Shown: positions 1 to 9,348, counted from the first letter of the stretch. The stretch: 64,000 bases of DNA from Pseudomonas sp. GOM6 (GCF_029537485.1 NZ_JARPUS010000004.1:62001-126000); one strand, 5' to 3'. Notes: generated by a model not told the origin, from the letters alone. Translations and numbers: made by a program.

Positions 1-574
1 CCAGCACGGTGATGGCGCTGTAGATGTAAACAGCGGCGGCATTGGCTACTTCTGGGTCATTAGTGCCCAGGGGCCAATCGAAGCGGGTAAAGCCGAATTT
101 GAGGGCTTTGCGCAGTGCTTCGCTTGGATGCAGGGCAAAGTAGATCTCGCCTCCCGGTTCGTTGCAGAAGAGTACGGGATGCTCTTTGCATTCCTCCATA
201 AGGCGTGCATGGCCGGCGCTCAGGTCGGTGTTTGCGAGCTTGGCGGGTGATGGGCGCAGGCCCCAAATGTTCAGCGAGGTGTCGACAAAGCGCCTGACTT
301 CAGCCTGTAAGAGCTCCAGGTTGCTCAGAATGAATTCTGGGCTGAACTCTTTGAATGGGATCCTGAGGCGTTTCAGCAAATCCTGAATGCGTGCATTCAG
401 GTGCTTGGCAAGGTCGCGTGCGAGGGCTTCGTCGTGGCCCAGCGACCAGCGAATTTGTGCAGGCAGCTGGGGTTGGGAGCCGATATCGCTTGGGAAGGTG
501 TAGTAAAACTGAAAGCCAGTTTTGGCCTGATAGACAAGGTGCTGAACACCGGTTTTGCTTTGACGCTTGGACAT
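1..574 (-). CDS. Probable site-specific integrase (tyrosine recombinase), N-terminal part, runs off window edge
   Basis: An open frame on the minus strand starts at ATG 574-572 and stays open for 191 codons to the window edge, so only the N-terminal part is visible. It begins MSKRQSKTGVQHLVYQAKTG and continues with a FYYTFPSDIG stretch and a basic, helical region, which resembles the arm-binding N-terminus of phage-type integrases. The catalytic Arg-His-Arg-Tyr domain lies outside the window, so the family call rests on the N-terminus and on position: the start codon is about 100 bp beyond the 3' end of ssrA, a classic integration target. The predicted role is excision and integration of an element lying to the left. 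An unrelated accessory gene of the same island is possible. Confidence 0.6.
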   Translation of the reverse strand, partial: MSKRQSKTGVQHLVYQAKTGFQFYYTFPSDIGSQPQLPAQIRWSLGHDEALARDLAKHLNARIQDLLKRLRIPFKEFSPEFILSNLELLQAEVRRFVDTSLNIWGLRPSPAKLANTDLSAGHARLMEECKEHPVLFCNEPGGEIYFALHPSEALRKALKFGFTRFDWPLGTNDPEVANAAAVYIYSAITVL

Positions 575-634
575 GATGGCGTACCTATTTGGATTCACAG
601 TTGGACTGTGTGAAATCCAGTGCCATCAAATCGT

Positions 635-667
635 GCCTGAAACCCGCGTTTTAGACGGGTTTCAGGC
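635..667 (-). terminator. Hairpin between ssrA and the integrase gene
   Basis: A 12-bp perfect inverted repeat (635-646 and 656-667, arms GCCTGAAACCCG / CGGGTTTCAGGC) with a 9-nt loop lies just downstream of the tmRNA 3' end. It is well placed to end ssrA transcription. No long T-run follows on the minus strand, so it may act as a 3'-processing or stability structure rather than a strong intrinsic terminator. Confidence 0.5.
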
Positions 668-673
668 CTCATT

Positions 674-693
674 TGGTGGAGCCGGGGGGATTT
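674..693 (-). other. Putative attachment site core in the ssrA 3' end
   Basis: The last bases of tmRNA (acceptor arm with encoded CCA) are the usual crossover region for ssrA-targeting integrases, and a probable integrase begins about 100 bp away. The matching second att copy would lie outside the window to the left, so the repeat itself cannot be seen here. The position is inferred from known ssrA islands, not from a visible duplication. Confidence 0.35.
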
Positions 694-1030
694 GAACCCC
701 CGTCCGCCAGCTCTCCACTATCGGTTCTACATGCTTAGCCATCTCTACTGAGTTAACTCCGCGCCGCCCGAGTGGCAGGGTGCTTGGAGCGAGCTGCATA
801 AGTTTTAGCCGTTACACCTGCAGCGAGCTTGGCGGCGATCCTGTTCTATCTGACAGACCAAATCTTCGGGTTTACAGGCATCCCCTAGGGTCTGCTGGCG
901 CCCTTAGGCGGCCAGAGCGTAGTTGTCGTCGTTGGCAACTATGAAGTTGTGGCAGCGGATTTACGAGAACTGTCACCTACTCGGCATGCCCCTCAAGTTT
1001 TGCTACCGGCGTCGAATCCTAATCGGCCCC
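674..1030 (-). ncRNA. ssrA: Transfer-messenger RNA (tmRNA)
   Basis: The RNA is read from 1030 to 674. The 5' end GGGGCCGATT and the 3' end GGCTCCACCA form the tRNA-like acceptor, and the T-arm sequence GGTTCAAAT-type is present. The tag frame is GCC (934-936) then AAC GAC GAC AAC TAC GCT CTG GCC GCC TAA, stop at 904-906, giving the tag ANDDNYALAA after the resume alanine, as in P. aeruginosa. tmRNA with SmpB rescues stalled ribosomes and marks the nascent chain for proteolysis. The partner gene smpB lies 9 kb away at 10150-10644. The gene is intact despite the element inserted at its 3' end. Confidence 0.97.
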
Positions 1031-1166
1031 AGAACGCTCTTGCGAGGTTTGAGGCGGAGTTTACGGCAAAGGTTCCCCTGCGTCGACCGCGACAATGCCC
1101 GTACAATGGCTGGCCTATCTCAGGCCATGTGCCATTCTCTTCAGATTGGATTTCGAGGAGCGCTGG

Positions 1167-4085
1167 ATGCCGCTTGCATCGCTCAAGCCTTTGCGTCGCT
1201 GGATCTGGCGAGCCTTTTTGCAGAGTGCATTGATTCCCCTGGTGCTGGTGGAGTCCGTGCTGATCGGTGTCTACCTCTACACCAACGAGTCCATCCGTGA
1301 GACGCAGATAGGCTATTTGCAGAGCAGTGCGCTGCAGGATCTGGATCGAGCGGTACGCCGCGAGGGACAGGTGATCGATGAGCGGTTGCGCGCCATCGAA
1401 GCTCAAGTCGGTATTTATCGTGATGCGGTCGCCGAGGCTTTGCAGGATCGTCGCTTTCAGCCGGACGAACTCGAACGCATGCGCCATGCCAGCACCCCTG
1501 ATGGCGTTTTCTACAGCCGCAGTGATGATGGCCGAGCGGCTTCCTTTTATGCGGCTAGTACGCCCGTCGAGCAGCAGGATCGGGAGAAGGCGCTGCGCCT
1601 GTCGCGCCTCGATCCACTGATGCGCTCGCTCCAGCAAGCCGATCCGCTAGTGGCGGCGGTCTACTTCAACAGTTGGGACAGCTACAACCGCATCTATCCC
1701 TATTTCGATGTGCTGCAGCAGTACCCGCATGACATGGTCATCCCGCAGTACAACTTCTATTACCTGGCTGACGCCAAGCACAACCCGAGCCGCGGGACAG
1801 TGTGGACCGAGGTCTATCTCGACCCGGCCGGCCTGGGCTGGATGTTGTCGGCTATTGCTCCGGTTTACCGTGACGACAAGCTCGAGGGCGTGGTCGGTCT
1901 AGATGTGACCGTCGGCCAGATGCTCAGCAAGATCGGTAACCTGCAGGTCCCCTGGCAGGGTTATGCGCTGCTGGTGGGCAGTGACAACGAGATCATGGCG
2001 TTGCCTGAGGCGGGCGAACGCGACTTCGGTTTGCGCGAGCTGACCGATTACTCCTATGCCGAAGCGGTGCGCCGCGAGGTACTGAAACCGGCTGATTTCA
2101 AGCTGGATCGTCAGCCGGGGCTGCAGTCATTGCTGGCCTCCATGGCTGAGCAGCGTCATGGCGTGCAGGAGGTGCAGCTTGGCGGGCGCAGTCAGCTGAT
2201 GGCCTGGAGTGAGGTGCCGCAAACTCACTGGCGCCTGCTGATGGTCGTGGATGAGGCGAATATCTTTCGTGAAACCAATGGCCTGGCTGAGCAGTACCAG
2301 GCCATTGGTTATTTGCTGATTGCCGGTCTGGTGTTCTTTTACCTGCTGTTCGGCAGCTGGATGTGGCTGCGTTCGCGGCGTCTGAGCGATCAGCTGGCTG
2401 AGCCAATTACCGGCATAGTCGGAATGATGCGCAGCCTGGGGGCTGGCGAACGTCAGCCTCTACCTCCGCCAACCAACATCCGTGAGCTGGCGGAGATGGC
2501 GGAAGAAGTGCAGCACGCGGGGCAGCAGCTGCAACTCAGCGAGCAGGGCCGAGAGTCGGTGCAGCGTACTCTGGAGTTGGTGCTGGAGAGCACCACCGAG
2601 AGCCTCTGGGAAGTCGATGCGGCGAGCTTGAGCATTCGTATCAGCGAACGTTTCGTTCGGCGTTTTGGTTTGCGTGACAGTAATCTGCCGTTCGCCGAGT
2701 TCAACCAGCGCGTACATCCCGATGATCTGCCGCGCGTGCGTCATCTGCGCCTGAGCATGGCTGAAGAAAGCCAGGTGGATTTCTTCGAGGCTGAGTATCG
2801 CTATGCCGATGCTCAGGGGCATTACAGCTGGCTGCTCAGTCGCGGCAAGGTCATCGAGCGTGATCGCGAAGGGCGCGCCGTGCGCGCGGCCGGCACTCAT
2901 GTGGACATCTCCCGGCTCAAGCAGGTGCAGGATGAGCTGCGCCGGGCGAGCCTGGAGGCGCAGGCGGCCAGTCAGGCGAAGAGCCGTTTCCTCTCGAGCA
3001 TGAGTCATGAGTTGCGCACGCCGCTCAACGCTATCCACGGTTTTGCCCAGTTGATCGAGCTTGAGGCACAGGACCAGGCCGGACGTGAGCAGGAGGCCGA
3101 GTACGCCCGTGAAATTGTCGTGGCCAGCCGGCACCTGACGTCGCTGGTCGACGATATTCTCGACCTCTCCAGCATTGAGAGTCGCCAGCAGCAGTTGCAA
3201 CTGCAGGCCATCGATATCGGCCCCCTGCTTCGGGGGTGTGCCGAGTTGGTGCAGCCCGAGGTGCAACAGCGGTGCCTGCAATTACAGGTACAGGATGAAG
3301 CCAGTGCTCCGCTGTTCGTGCTGGCTGATCCGCGGCGCTTACGTCAGGTGATGCTCAATCTGCTGTCCAACGCCATCAAGTACAACAGTCCGCAAGGGCT
3401 GATTCGCATGGGGTACGAGGTGCGCCCCGGCGGTGTGCGGCTATGGGTCGAGGACAGTGGTTCGGGATTGACCGCAGAGCAGCAGCAGAGTCTGTTCCAG
3501 CCCTTCCAGCGGCTGGGGCGGGAAAACTCGAATATTCCTGGTACGGGTATCGGTTTGGTGCTGTGCCGCGAACTGGCGGAGTTGATGGGCGGGGAGATGG
3601 GCTTTGCCAGTGATGTGGGTTTGGGCAGCCGTTTCTGGATCGAGTTGCCCAGTGCCGCGGAGCCAGAAGCGGTAGCTGAAGCTGCCGCGCAACAGATGCA
3701 GCGATCGCCGGAGGCGTTGCTTCCGGTGCTGTGCGTGGAGGATCACCCTGCCTGCATGCGTGTGCTTCAGGAAGGTTTGCGCGACATTGCGCGAGTCGAG
3801 GGCGTGCCTTCAGTGCGCCGAGCCATGCTGTACCTGGCAGAGCTGACGCCAGCGCTGGTATTGCTGGATATTGACCTGCCCGATGGCAGTGGCCTGGAAG
3901 TGCTGGAGTTGATGCGCAGCAAGCCGCACCTCGCTGATGTGCCTGTGCTGGTGGTCAGTGCCGCAGCGGACGAGGAGCTTTTGGCCGAGGCCCGTGCCAT
4001 GGGCGCTGCGGCCAGCCTGCTGAAGCCTGTGGATCTGCAGCAACTGCGCAGCATGGCGCTGTCGTTGCTGGGGCATAAGGCTTAG
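1167..4085 (+). CDS. Hybrid sensor histidine kinase (dCache-PAS-HisKA-HATPase-REC)
   Basis: A 972-aa membrane sensor kinase. ATG 1167 is chosen because GAGGAG sits 8-10 bases upstream; an ATG in frame at 1095 lacks a ribosome site. Order of parts: TM helix about 15-37, periplasmic dCache-like sensor to about 375, TM helix about 379-400, PAS fold about 469-585, HisKA with His614 in SHELRTP, HATPase with N-box NLLSNAIKYN and G-boxes DSGSGL and GTGIGL, and a C-terminal receiver whose phosphoacceptor is Asp901 in LLDIDLPDG. No output domain or HPt is fused and no response regulator is adjacent, so the partner is unknown. The dCache fold suggests a small soluble ligand (amino acid, organic acid); lactate is tempting given the neighbouring lld genes but is speculation. 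Confidence 0.9.
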   Translation: MPLASLKPLRRWIWRAFLQSALIPLVLVESVLIGVYLYTNESIRETQIGYLQSSALQDLDRAVRREGQVIDERLRAIEAQVGIYRDAVAEALQDRRFQPDELERMRHASTPDGVFYSRSDDGRAASFYAASTPVEQQDREKALRLSRLDPLMRSLQQADPLVAAVYFNSWDSYNRIYPYFDVLQQYPHDMVIPQYNFYYLADAKHNPSRGTVWTEVYLDPAGLGWMLSAIAPVYRDDKLEGVVGLDVTVGQMLSKIGNLQVPWQGYALLVGSDNEIMALPEAGERDFGLRELTDYSYAEAVRREVLKPADFKLDRQPGLQSLLASMAEQRHGVQEVQLGGRSQLMAWSEVPQTHWRLLMVVDEANIFRETNGLAEQYQAIGYLLIAGLVFFYLLFGSWMWLRSRRLSDQLAEPITGIVGMMRSLGAGERQPLPPPTNIRELAEMAEEVQHAGQQLQLSEQGRESVQRTLELVLESTTESLWEVDAASLSIRISERFVRRFGLRDSNLPFAEFNQRVHPDDLPRVRHLRLSMAEESQVDFFEAEYRYADAQGHYSWLLSRGKVIERDREGRAVRAAGTHVDISRLKQVQDELRRASLEAQAASQAKSRFLSSMSHELRTPLNAIHGFAQLIELEAQDQAGREQEAEYAREIVVASRHLTSLVDDILDLSSIESRQQQLQLQAIDIGPLLRGCAELVQPEVQQRCLQLQVQDEASAPLFVLADPRRLRQVMLNLLSNAIKYNSPQGLIRMGYEVRPGGVRLWVEDSGSGLTAEQQQSLFQPFQRLGRENSNIPGTGIGLVLCRELAELMGGEMGFASDVGLGSRFWIELPSAAEPEAVAEAAAQQMQRSPEALLPVLCVEDHPACMRVLQEGLRDIARVEGVPSVRRAMLYLAELTPALVLLDIDLPDGSGLEVLELMRSKPHLADVPVLVVSAAADEELLAEARAMGAAASLLKPVDLQQLRSMALSLLGHKA

Positions 4086-4109
4086 GGGCTCGCAGTGGCG
4101 TCCCAGTTC

Positions 4110-4370
4110 TTATTCGCTGGCTTGCAGCAAATTTAGCGCCTCATTGAGCACCTTGACCGACTCGCTGTGGTCGCCGGCTTTGTGCAGCTCCTCGCCCTCT
4201 GCGCGCAGGCGCTGTACTTCGGCCAGAACTTCTGGGTCGGCTGGCGGATCGCTCTTGAGCAATTGATCGATCTGGGCCATATCCTGTGGGCAGTGCATGG
4301 CCCAGAGATTGCCGCTGAACAGGCCGGCGCCGAGCAGGCCGAGCGCGAGCAGTTGGGATATCCGACGCAT
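4110..4370 (-). CDS. Small exported protein of unknown function
   Basis: An 86-aa protein with an N-terminal signal peptide (MRRISQLLALGLLGAGLF, predicted cut after NLWA). The mature part is about 63 residues, acidic and helical, with a TPR-like helix pair (HKAGDHSESVKVLNEALNLL). It has one Cys near the mature N-terminus but no lipobox. A purine-rich AGGAGGTG lies before the ATG. It stands alone between the hybrid kinase (convergent) and the lactate operon. I do not recognise a named family; similar small periplasmic helical proteins are common in Pseudomonas. Confidence 0.75.
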   Translation of the reverse strand: MRRISQLLALGLLGAGLFSGNLWAMHCPQDMAQIDQLLKSDPPADPEVLAEVQRLRAEGEELHKAGDHSESVKVLNEALNLLQASE

Positions 4371-4459
4371 GGTGCACCTCCTGAGCAGGGCTGGAGGTTT
4401 GAGTATAGAAAGCCCGGCGCAGGGAGTCGGTCAGCCTGACGAGCGAGCCGACTATCGAT

Positions 4460-6172
4460 TCAGTGCCCGTCGCAGCAGTCTGCCCAGTGCTTCTTCTTCG
4501 AGGTATGGCCGATGCCGGGGTTGAGCGTGTTGCTCGGGTCCAGCTCGCGGTAGAAGCCGGCCAGCGCGGGCTTGGCCACGTAGAGGTGGCCGACATTGTG
4601 CTCGGCCGGGTATTCGGCGCGGCGCTCGTCGAGCAGGGCCCACATGCGGTGTTCCATGGCCAGCGGGTCGACCCCCTTCCTGATGATGTAGTCCTGGTGG
4701 AACACGTGGCAGAAGAAGTGCCCGTAGTAGAGCTTGTGGAGGATCTGCTCCTCCATCTCGGTCGGTAGCACCTCCACCCAGTCGCGGTCGTTGCGGCGCA
4801 GGGCGATGTCCAGCGGCACGATATCTTCCACGCTGCTTTGGTGCACCTCGCGATAACGAATCGCCGCGCCGGCGATGGCGAAACGGTGCAGGAAGGCCTT
4901 GCGTCCTTCCTCGGCATCACACTCGAAGAAGGCGCCGCTGCTGTGCTGGCCGAAGTAGTCGGCGAGGAAGGCGCGGGTCGCCTCCTTGGTGTCATCGGAA
5001 ACCCGCACCAGCAGGTGATGCTCGTAGCGGTCGCGGTAGTCGCGCATGCGCTTGGGCAGATGGCTGGGCAGCAGGTTCATCAGGGGCTGCAGTATCCGGT
5101 CGGTCACGCCGCGCAGGCCGAGGCGCTCGAAGAAACCGTCGACCCGGCTCTTCATGGCGAAGGCGGCGGGCACCTTGGCCGTGCCGAAGGTGTCGATCAG
5201 CAGGAAGGTGTCCTTGCCGTATTTTTCGCCGATGTCGAAGGCCGTACGGTGGATATACTCGCCGGCGATCGGCAGGCGCGGTAGATGGGCGAGCAGGTGG
5301 CGACGTACTTCGGTGAGATCGTGCGGGTCGTTGCTGCCGATATAGAACACCGAGCTGGCTTCTTTGGCGTAGGTGTCCAGGCGCACGGCGAACAGGCACA
5401 GCTTGCCGGCTGAGCCGGAGGCCTCGAACAGGCGCGAAGGGTCGGCGTTGAAGCGCGCCGGGGTGTCGGCGTCGACATCGCGCACGTGCTCGCCGTAGCG
5501 CTCGTCCGAGGCCTTGCCGATATCGTCGTTGCGAATCTGCTGCGGGCTGTAATCGCCCTTTTGCAGGCGGGTGAGGATTTCCTCGGGGCTGTTACCCAGC
5601 TCGATGCCGAGGTGGTTGACTAGCTCCAGCGAGCCGTCGGCCTTGACCTGCGCGTACAGCGCCAGCTCGGTGTAGGCAGGGCCGCGGCGTACCAGGGCGC
5701 CGCCGGAGTTGTTGCACACCCCGCCGAGCACCGAGGCGCCAATGCAGGATGAGCCGATAACTGAATGGGGCTCGCGGCCCAGCGGGGCCAGGGCCTGCTC
5801 CAGGCGGTCGAGGGTGGCGCCGGGCAGGCAGACCACCTGCTGGCCATCGTTGATCAGCTGAACGCCGGTGATGCGCAGGGTGCTGACCAGCACGATCTCG
5901 CGGTCATAGTCGTCGCCGTCCGGGGTCGAACCACCGGTCAGGCCGGTGTTGGCCGCCTGCATGATGACGATGCGGTCAGCCGCCACGGCGGCCTGCAGCA
6001 CGCGCCACTGTTCCAGCAGGGTGCCGGGGCGAACCACGGCCAGCACGCCGCCTTCGCCACAGCGATGGCCCTTGCGGAAGCGCCGGGTGCTCTGCTCGTC
6101 GGTGAGGACGTGGTCGGCGCCCACGGCGTCGTGCAGTTGGGCGAGCAGGGTTTCGCGGCTGACAGCGGTCAT
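4460..6172 (-). CDS. dld: D-lactate dehydrogenase, quinone-dependent, FAD-binding
   Basis: A 570-aa flavoprotein of the E. coli Dld type (also about 570 aa), a peripheral membrane enzyme oxidising D-lactate to pyruvate and passing electrons to the quinone pool. The N-terminal FAD_binding_4 domain shows QAANTGLTGGSTP and GSSCIGASVLGGVCNNSGG; the C-terminal membrane-binding domain carries HVFHQDYI. It is not the larger Fe-S D-lactate dehydrogenase that, from memory, sits at this place in P. aeruginosa. The gene is the last of lldP-lldD-dld, 2 bp after lldD, so both lactate isomers are handled by one transcript under LldR. Confidence 0.93.
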   Translation of the reverse strand: MTAVSRETLLAQLHDAVGADHVLTDEQSTRRFRKGHRCGEGGVLAVVRPGTLLEQWRVLQAAVAADRIVIMQAANTGLTGGSTPDGDDYDREIVLVSTLRITGVQLINDGQQVVCLPGATLDRLEQALAPLGREPHSVIGSSCIGASVLGGVCNNSGGALVRRGPAYTELALYAQVKADGSLELVNHLGIELGNSPEEILTRLQKGDYSPQQIRNDDIGKASDERYGEHVRDVDADTPARFNADPSRLFEASGSAGKLCLFAVRLDTYAKEASSVFYIGSNDPHDLTEVRRHLLAHLPRLPIAGEYIHRTAFDIGEKYGKDTFLLIDTFGTAKVPAAFAMKSRVDGFFERLGLRGVTDRILQPLMNLLPSHLPKRMRDYRDRYEHHLLVRVSDDTKEATRAFLADYFGQHSSGAFFECDAEEGRKAFLHRFAIAGAAIRYREVHQSSVEDIVPLDIALRRNDRDWVEVLPTEMEEQILHKLYYGHFFCHVFHQDYIIRKGVDPLAMEHRMWALLDERRAEYPAEHNVGHLYVAKPALAGFYRELDPSNTLNPGIGHTSKKKHWADCCDGH

Positions 6173-6174
6173 AC

Positions 6175-7314
6175 TCAGAACTCCTTGACCAGCGAATCGC
6201 GGCTGATTTCGCTGATGGATTTGGCGCCGGTCAGGGTCATGGCGACGCGCATTTCCTTGTCGAACAGCTCCAGCAGGTTGCTCACGCCGGCACCGCCGGC
6301 GGCGGCCAGGGCGTAGACGAAGGCGCGGCCGAGCATGACGCAGTCGGCGCCGAGGGCGAGCATGCGCACCACGTCGAGACCGGTGCGGATGCCGGAGTCG
6401 ACCAGGATCTTCAGGTCACCCTTCACCGCGTCGGCAATCGCCGGCAGGGCGCGGGCGCTGGACAGCACGCCGTCGAGCTGGCGGCCGCCGTGGTTGGACA
6501 CCACGATGCCGTCGGCGCCGAAGGTCACTGCGTCGCGGGCATCTTCCGGGTCGAGGATGCCCTTGATCACCATCGGGCCGTCCCAGAATTCGCGAATCCA
6601 CTCCAGGTCTTTCCAGGAGATGGACGGGTCGAAGTTGGCGCCCAGCCAGCCGATGTAGTCGGCCAGACCGGTGGGGTTGCCACGGTAGGTGGAGATATTG
6701 CCCAGGTCGTGCGGCTTGCCCAGCAGGCCGACGTCCCAGGCCCAGGCCGGGTGAGTCATGGCCTGCAGCACGCGGCGTAGCGGCGCGTTGGGGCCGCTCA
6801 TGCCGGAGTGGGCGTCGCGATAACGGGCGCCGGGCACTGGCATGTCGACGGTGAACACCAGGGTGGTGACGCCGGCGGCCTTGGCCCGCTCCAGGGCGTT
6901 GCGCATGAAGCCGCGATCTTTCAGCACATACAGCTGGAACCACATCGGGCGGTCGATGGCCGGCGCCACTTCCTCGATCGGGCAGACCGAGACGGTGGAC
7001 AGGGTGAAGGGAATGCCCTTGGCCGCTGCCGCCTTGGCCGCCTGCACTTCACCGCGGCGCGCGTACATGCCGGTCAGACCGACAGGCGCCAGGGCCACCG
7101 GCATGGCCAGCTTCTCGCCGAACAGCTCGGTTTCTAGGCTCAGCTCGGCCATGTTGCGCAGTACGCGCTGGCGCAGGGCGATGTCGGCCAGGTCGGCGAC
7201 GTTGCGCTTCAGCGTGTGCTCGGCGTAGGCGCCGCCATCGATGTAGTGGAACAGGAAGGGCGGCAGCTTGCGCTGGGCGGCGGCTCGATAGTCGGTGGAG
7301 GCAGAGATGATCAT
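6175..7314 (-). CDS. lldD: L-lactate dehydrogenase, FMN-dependent (cytochrome/quinone-linked)
   Basis: A 379-aa TIM-barrel enzyme of the FMN-dependent alpha-hydroxy-acid dehydrogenase family, oxidising L-lactate to pyruvate at the membrane. Family marks: [15 protein letters not shown] near the N-terminus, [16 protein letters not shown], the FMN-site lysine in [12 protein letters not shown] and the catalytic histidine in [10 protein letters not shown], followed by [11 protein letters not shown]. Length matches E. coli LldD (396 aa) closely. It lies between lldP and dld; a stable hairpin separates it from lldP. Confidence 0.96.
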   Translation of the reverse strand: MIISASTDYRAAAQRKLPPFLFHYIDGGAYAEHTLKRNVADLADIALRQRVLRNMAELSLETELFGEKLAMPVALAPVGLTGMYARRGEVQAAKAAAAKGIPFTLSTVSVCPIEEVAPAIDRPMWFQLYVLKDRGFMRNALERAKAAGVTTLVFTVDMPVPGARYRDAHSGMSGPNAPLRRVLQAMTHPAWAWDVGLLGKPHDLGNISTYRGNPTGLADYIGWLGANFDPSISWKDLEWIREFWDGPMVIKGILDPEDARDAVTFGADGIVVSNHGGRQLDGVLSSARALPAIADAVKGDLKILVDSGIRTGLDVVRMLALGADCVMLGRAFVYALAAAGGAGVSNLLELFDKEMRVAMTLTGAKSISEISRDSLVKEF

Positions 7315-7340
7315 GGGCAGATTTCCGTGAAGTCTGTTAC

Positions 7341-7370
7341 GACCATGCCCTGCGCGGGCAGGGCATGGTC
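7341..7370 (-). other. Stable hairpin between lldP and lldD
   Basis: A perfect 13-bp inverted repeat, arms GACCATGCCCTGC (7341-7353) and GCAGGGCATGGTC (7358-7370), with a 4-nt loop, fills the 66-bp gap between lldP and lldD. No T-run follows on the minus strand, so it is more likely an RNA-stability or partial-termination element setting the permease/enzyme ratio than a full terminator. Confidence 0.6.
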
Positions 7371-7380
7371 AGGCTGCTAT

Positions 7381-9075
7381 TCAGACCCCTTGCAGTGGGT
7401 CGCTGATACCGAAGACATGAATCGCCAGCAGAGCGATCACTCCAGTAAAGAGCACGTAGTACAGGGTCGGCCACACCGTCTTACGCAGGGTGCTGCCTTC
7501 GCGCCCGAGCAGGCCGACCGTGGCGGAGGCGGCCACTACGTTGTGGATCGCCACCATATTGCCGGCGGCGGCGCCGATGGCCTGTACGGCGACGATCAGC
7601 GCGGTGGAGATGCCCAGGTTGTGCGCCACGCCGAACTGGAACTGGCTGAGCATCATGTTGCTTACCGTGTTGGAGCCGGCGATGAAGGCGCCCAGTGCAC
7701 CGACGCTCGGTGCCAGCAGCGGGTAGACGCTGCCGACGCTGTCGGCGACGTAGCGCGCCATGCTGATCGGCATGCTGGCCAGCTCGGCGGCGTTGACCCC
7801 GGAGTTGATCAGGATGCGCACCATCGGCACGGTGAACAGCAACACGAAGCCGGCGCCGAGCAGCACGCTGGAGGACTCCTTGACGGCGGCAACCATCTCG
7901 CGGGCCTTCATGCCGTGCAGGAAGAAGGTGGCGATGACCACGGCGACCAGAATGCCACCCGGCAGGTACAGCGGCATGAAATCGGCCTTGATGCCGGCCT
8001 CGCCGAGGATGTCCGGGAACACCAGCACCACCGACTTCAGCGCGGCGCCGATGTCGGGGAATACGCGGCTGATCACCAGCAGGGCGCCAACCATTACGTA
8101 GGGCAGCCAGGCACGCAGGGTGCTCATCGGGTGGGCGGTGAGGCTGTCCAGCTTCATTTCCACGCTACCCAGCCACTCGCTCGGCCACTCGCTGGCCGGG
8201 GCAAAGTCCCAGGTCTTCTTCGGCACCAGGAAGCCGAAGCGCGCCGCCGTGGTGACGATGGCCAGACCGATCAGGCCGCCGAGCAGGGAGGGGAACTCCG
8301 GGCCAAGCAGCACGCCGGTGGCAGCGTAGGGCAGGGTAAAGGCCAGGCCAGCGAAGATGGCGAAGGGCAGCACTTCGAAACCGGCTTTCCAGCTTTTCTC
8401 GCGGCCGAAGAAGCGCGTCAGCATCAGCACCATCAGCAGCGGCATCAGGGTGCCGACGGTGGCGTGGATGATCGCCACTTCACTGGTGATCAGCTGCAGG
8501 TAGGCTTCCCAGCTGGAGCCGTGGGCCGCGAGCTGGCTGCCGATACCGGCGCTGTCCAGGCCGCTGTTGACGCCGACGATGATCGGCGTGCCGACCGCGC
8601 CGAAGGACACCGGGGTGCTCTGCACCATCATGCCGAGCATGACCGCGGCCAGCGCCGGGAAGCCGATGGCGACCAGCAGCGGAGCAGCGATGGCGGCCGG
8701 TGTGCCAAAGCCCGAGGCTCCTTCGATGAAGCAGCCGAACAGCCAGGCGATGATCAGCGCCTGAATGCGCCGGTCCGGGCTGATGGTGGTAAAGCCGGCA
8801 CGAATTGCGGTGATGCCGCCGGAGTGCTTGAGGGTGTTCAGCAGCAGGATGGCGCCGAAGATGATCCACAGCACACCGCCGGTGATGATCAGGCCCTGCA
8901 GGGTCGAGGCGAGTACGCGGTTGAAACTCATGTCCCACACCGTCAGGGCAATGCCGGCAGTGAGCAGGTAGACCAGCGGCATGGCGCGCTTGGCGGGCCA
9001 GCGCAGGCCGATCAGCAGGATGGCGGCGAGTAGGATGGGCGAGAACGCCAGCAGGGCGAGCAGTCCGGAAGACAT
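7381..9075 (-). CDS. lldP: L-lactate permease (LctP family)
   Basis: A 564-aa inner-membrane protein with about 12-14 hydrophobic helices and the LctP-family features [29 protein letters not shown] and [15 protein letters not shown]. It imports lactate (and glycolate in E. coli) by proton symport. The start ATG is preceded by GGAG at a normal spacing. It is the first gene of lldP-lldD-dld and is divergent from lldR, with the operator palindrome at 9171-9187 about 100 bp upstream of its start. Confidence 0.96.
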   Translation of the reverse strand: MSSGLLALLAFSPILLAAILLIGLRWPAKRAMPLVYLLTAGIALTVWDMSFNRVLASTLQGLIITGGVLWIIFGAILLLNTLKHSGGITAIRAGFTTISPDRRIQALIIAWLFGCFIEGASGFGTPAAIAAPLLVAIGFPALAAVMLGMMVQSTPVSFGAVGTPIIVGVNSGLDSAGIGSQLAAHGSSWEAYLQLITSEVAIIHATVGTLMPLLMVLMLTRFFGREKSWKAGFEVLPFAIFAGLAFTLPYAATGVLLGPEFPSLLGGLIGLAIVTTAARFGFLVPKKTWDFAPASEWPSEWLGSVEMKLDSLTAHPMSTLRAWLPYVMVGALLVISRVFPDIGAALKSVVLVFPDILGEAGIKADFMPLYLPGGILVAVVIATFFLHGMKAREMVAAVKESSSVLLGAGFVLLFTVPMVRILINSGVNAAELASMPISMARYVADSVGSVYPLLAPSVGALGAFIAGSNTVSNMMLSQFQFGVAHNLGISTALIVAVQAIGAAAGNMVAIHNVVAASATVGLLGREGSTLRKTVWPTLYYVLFTGVIALLAIHVFGISDPLQGV

Positions 9076-9164
9076 GGGATGACTCCGATCAGTGGCGCGC
9101 CAGGCGCGGCAGTGAATGGGACATGGGAGATACCTCGGCGCTTGTTGGATTTGTTGGTCGCGCT

Positions 9165-9193
9165 TTGATTAATTGGTAATACCAATTTACAAA
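9165..9193. promoter_or_regulatory. LldR operator inside overlapping promoter elements
   Basis: AATTGGT-AAT-ACCAATT (9171-9187) is a perfect 7-3-7 palindrome and contains the FadR/LldR-type core TNGTNNNACNA. On the plus strand it exactly fills the 17-bp spacer between TTGATT (9165-9170) and TACAAA (9188-9193), a promoter that would serve lldR; the mirror arrangement on the minus strand (TTGTAA, 17 bp, ATCAAA) could serve lldP. One bound dimer would therefore cover both promoters. LldR is known to bind such sites and to be released by lactate. Confidence 0.75.
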
Positions 9194-9348
9194 GTGTCGG
9201 GCTCAGGGTAAAAGTCGGCCTTGTCGCCTGTCAATTTTCACGCCTTCGACTTTGGTCGCAGGGCATCGGCTTGCTGGGCTTGCTGGGTGGCGGATAGGCT
9301 TGCCGGAAACACCGGCCTGGCGCCGGGTAATAGGCAGTGGAGCGGGTT

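Noticed and set aside
7216..9033. 605-codon frame antisense to lldP
   Set aside because: Shadow of a membrane permease; Gly/Asp/Gln-rich, typical of the reverse of hydrophobic codons.
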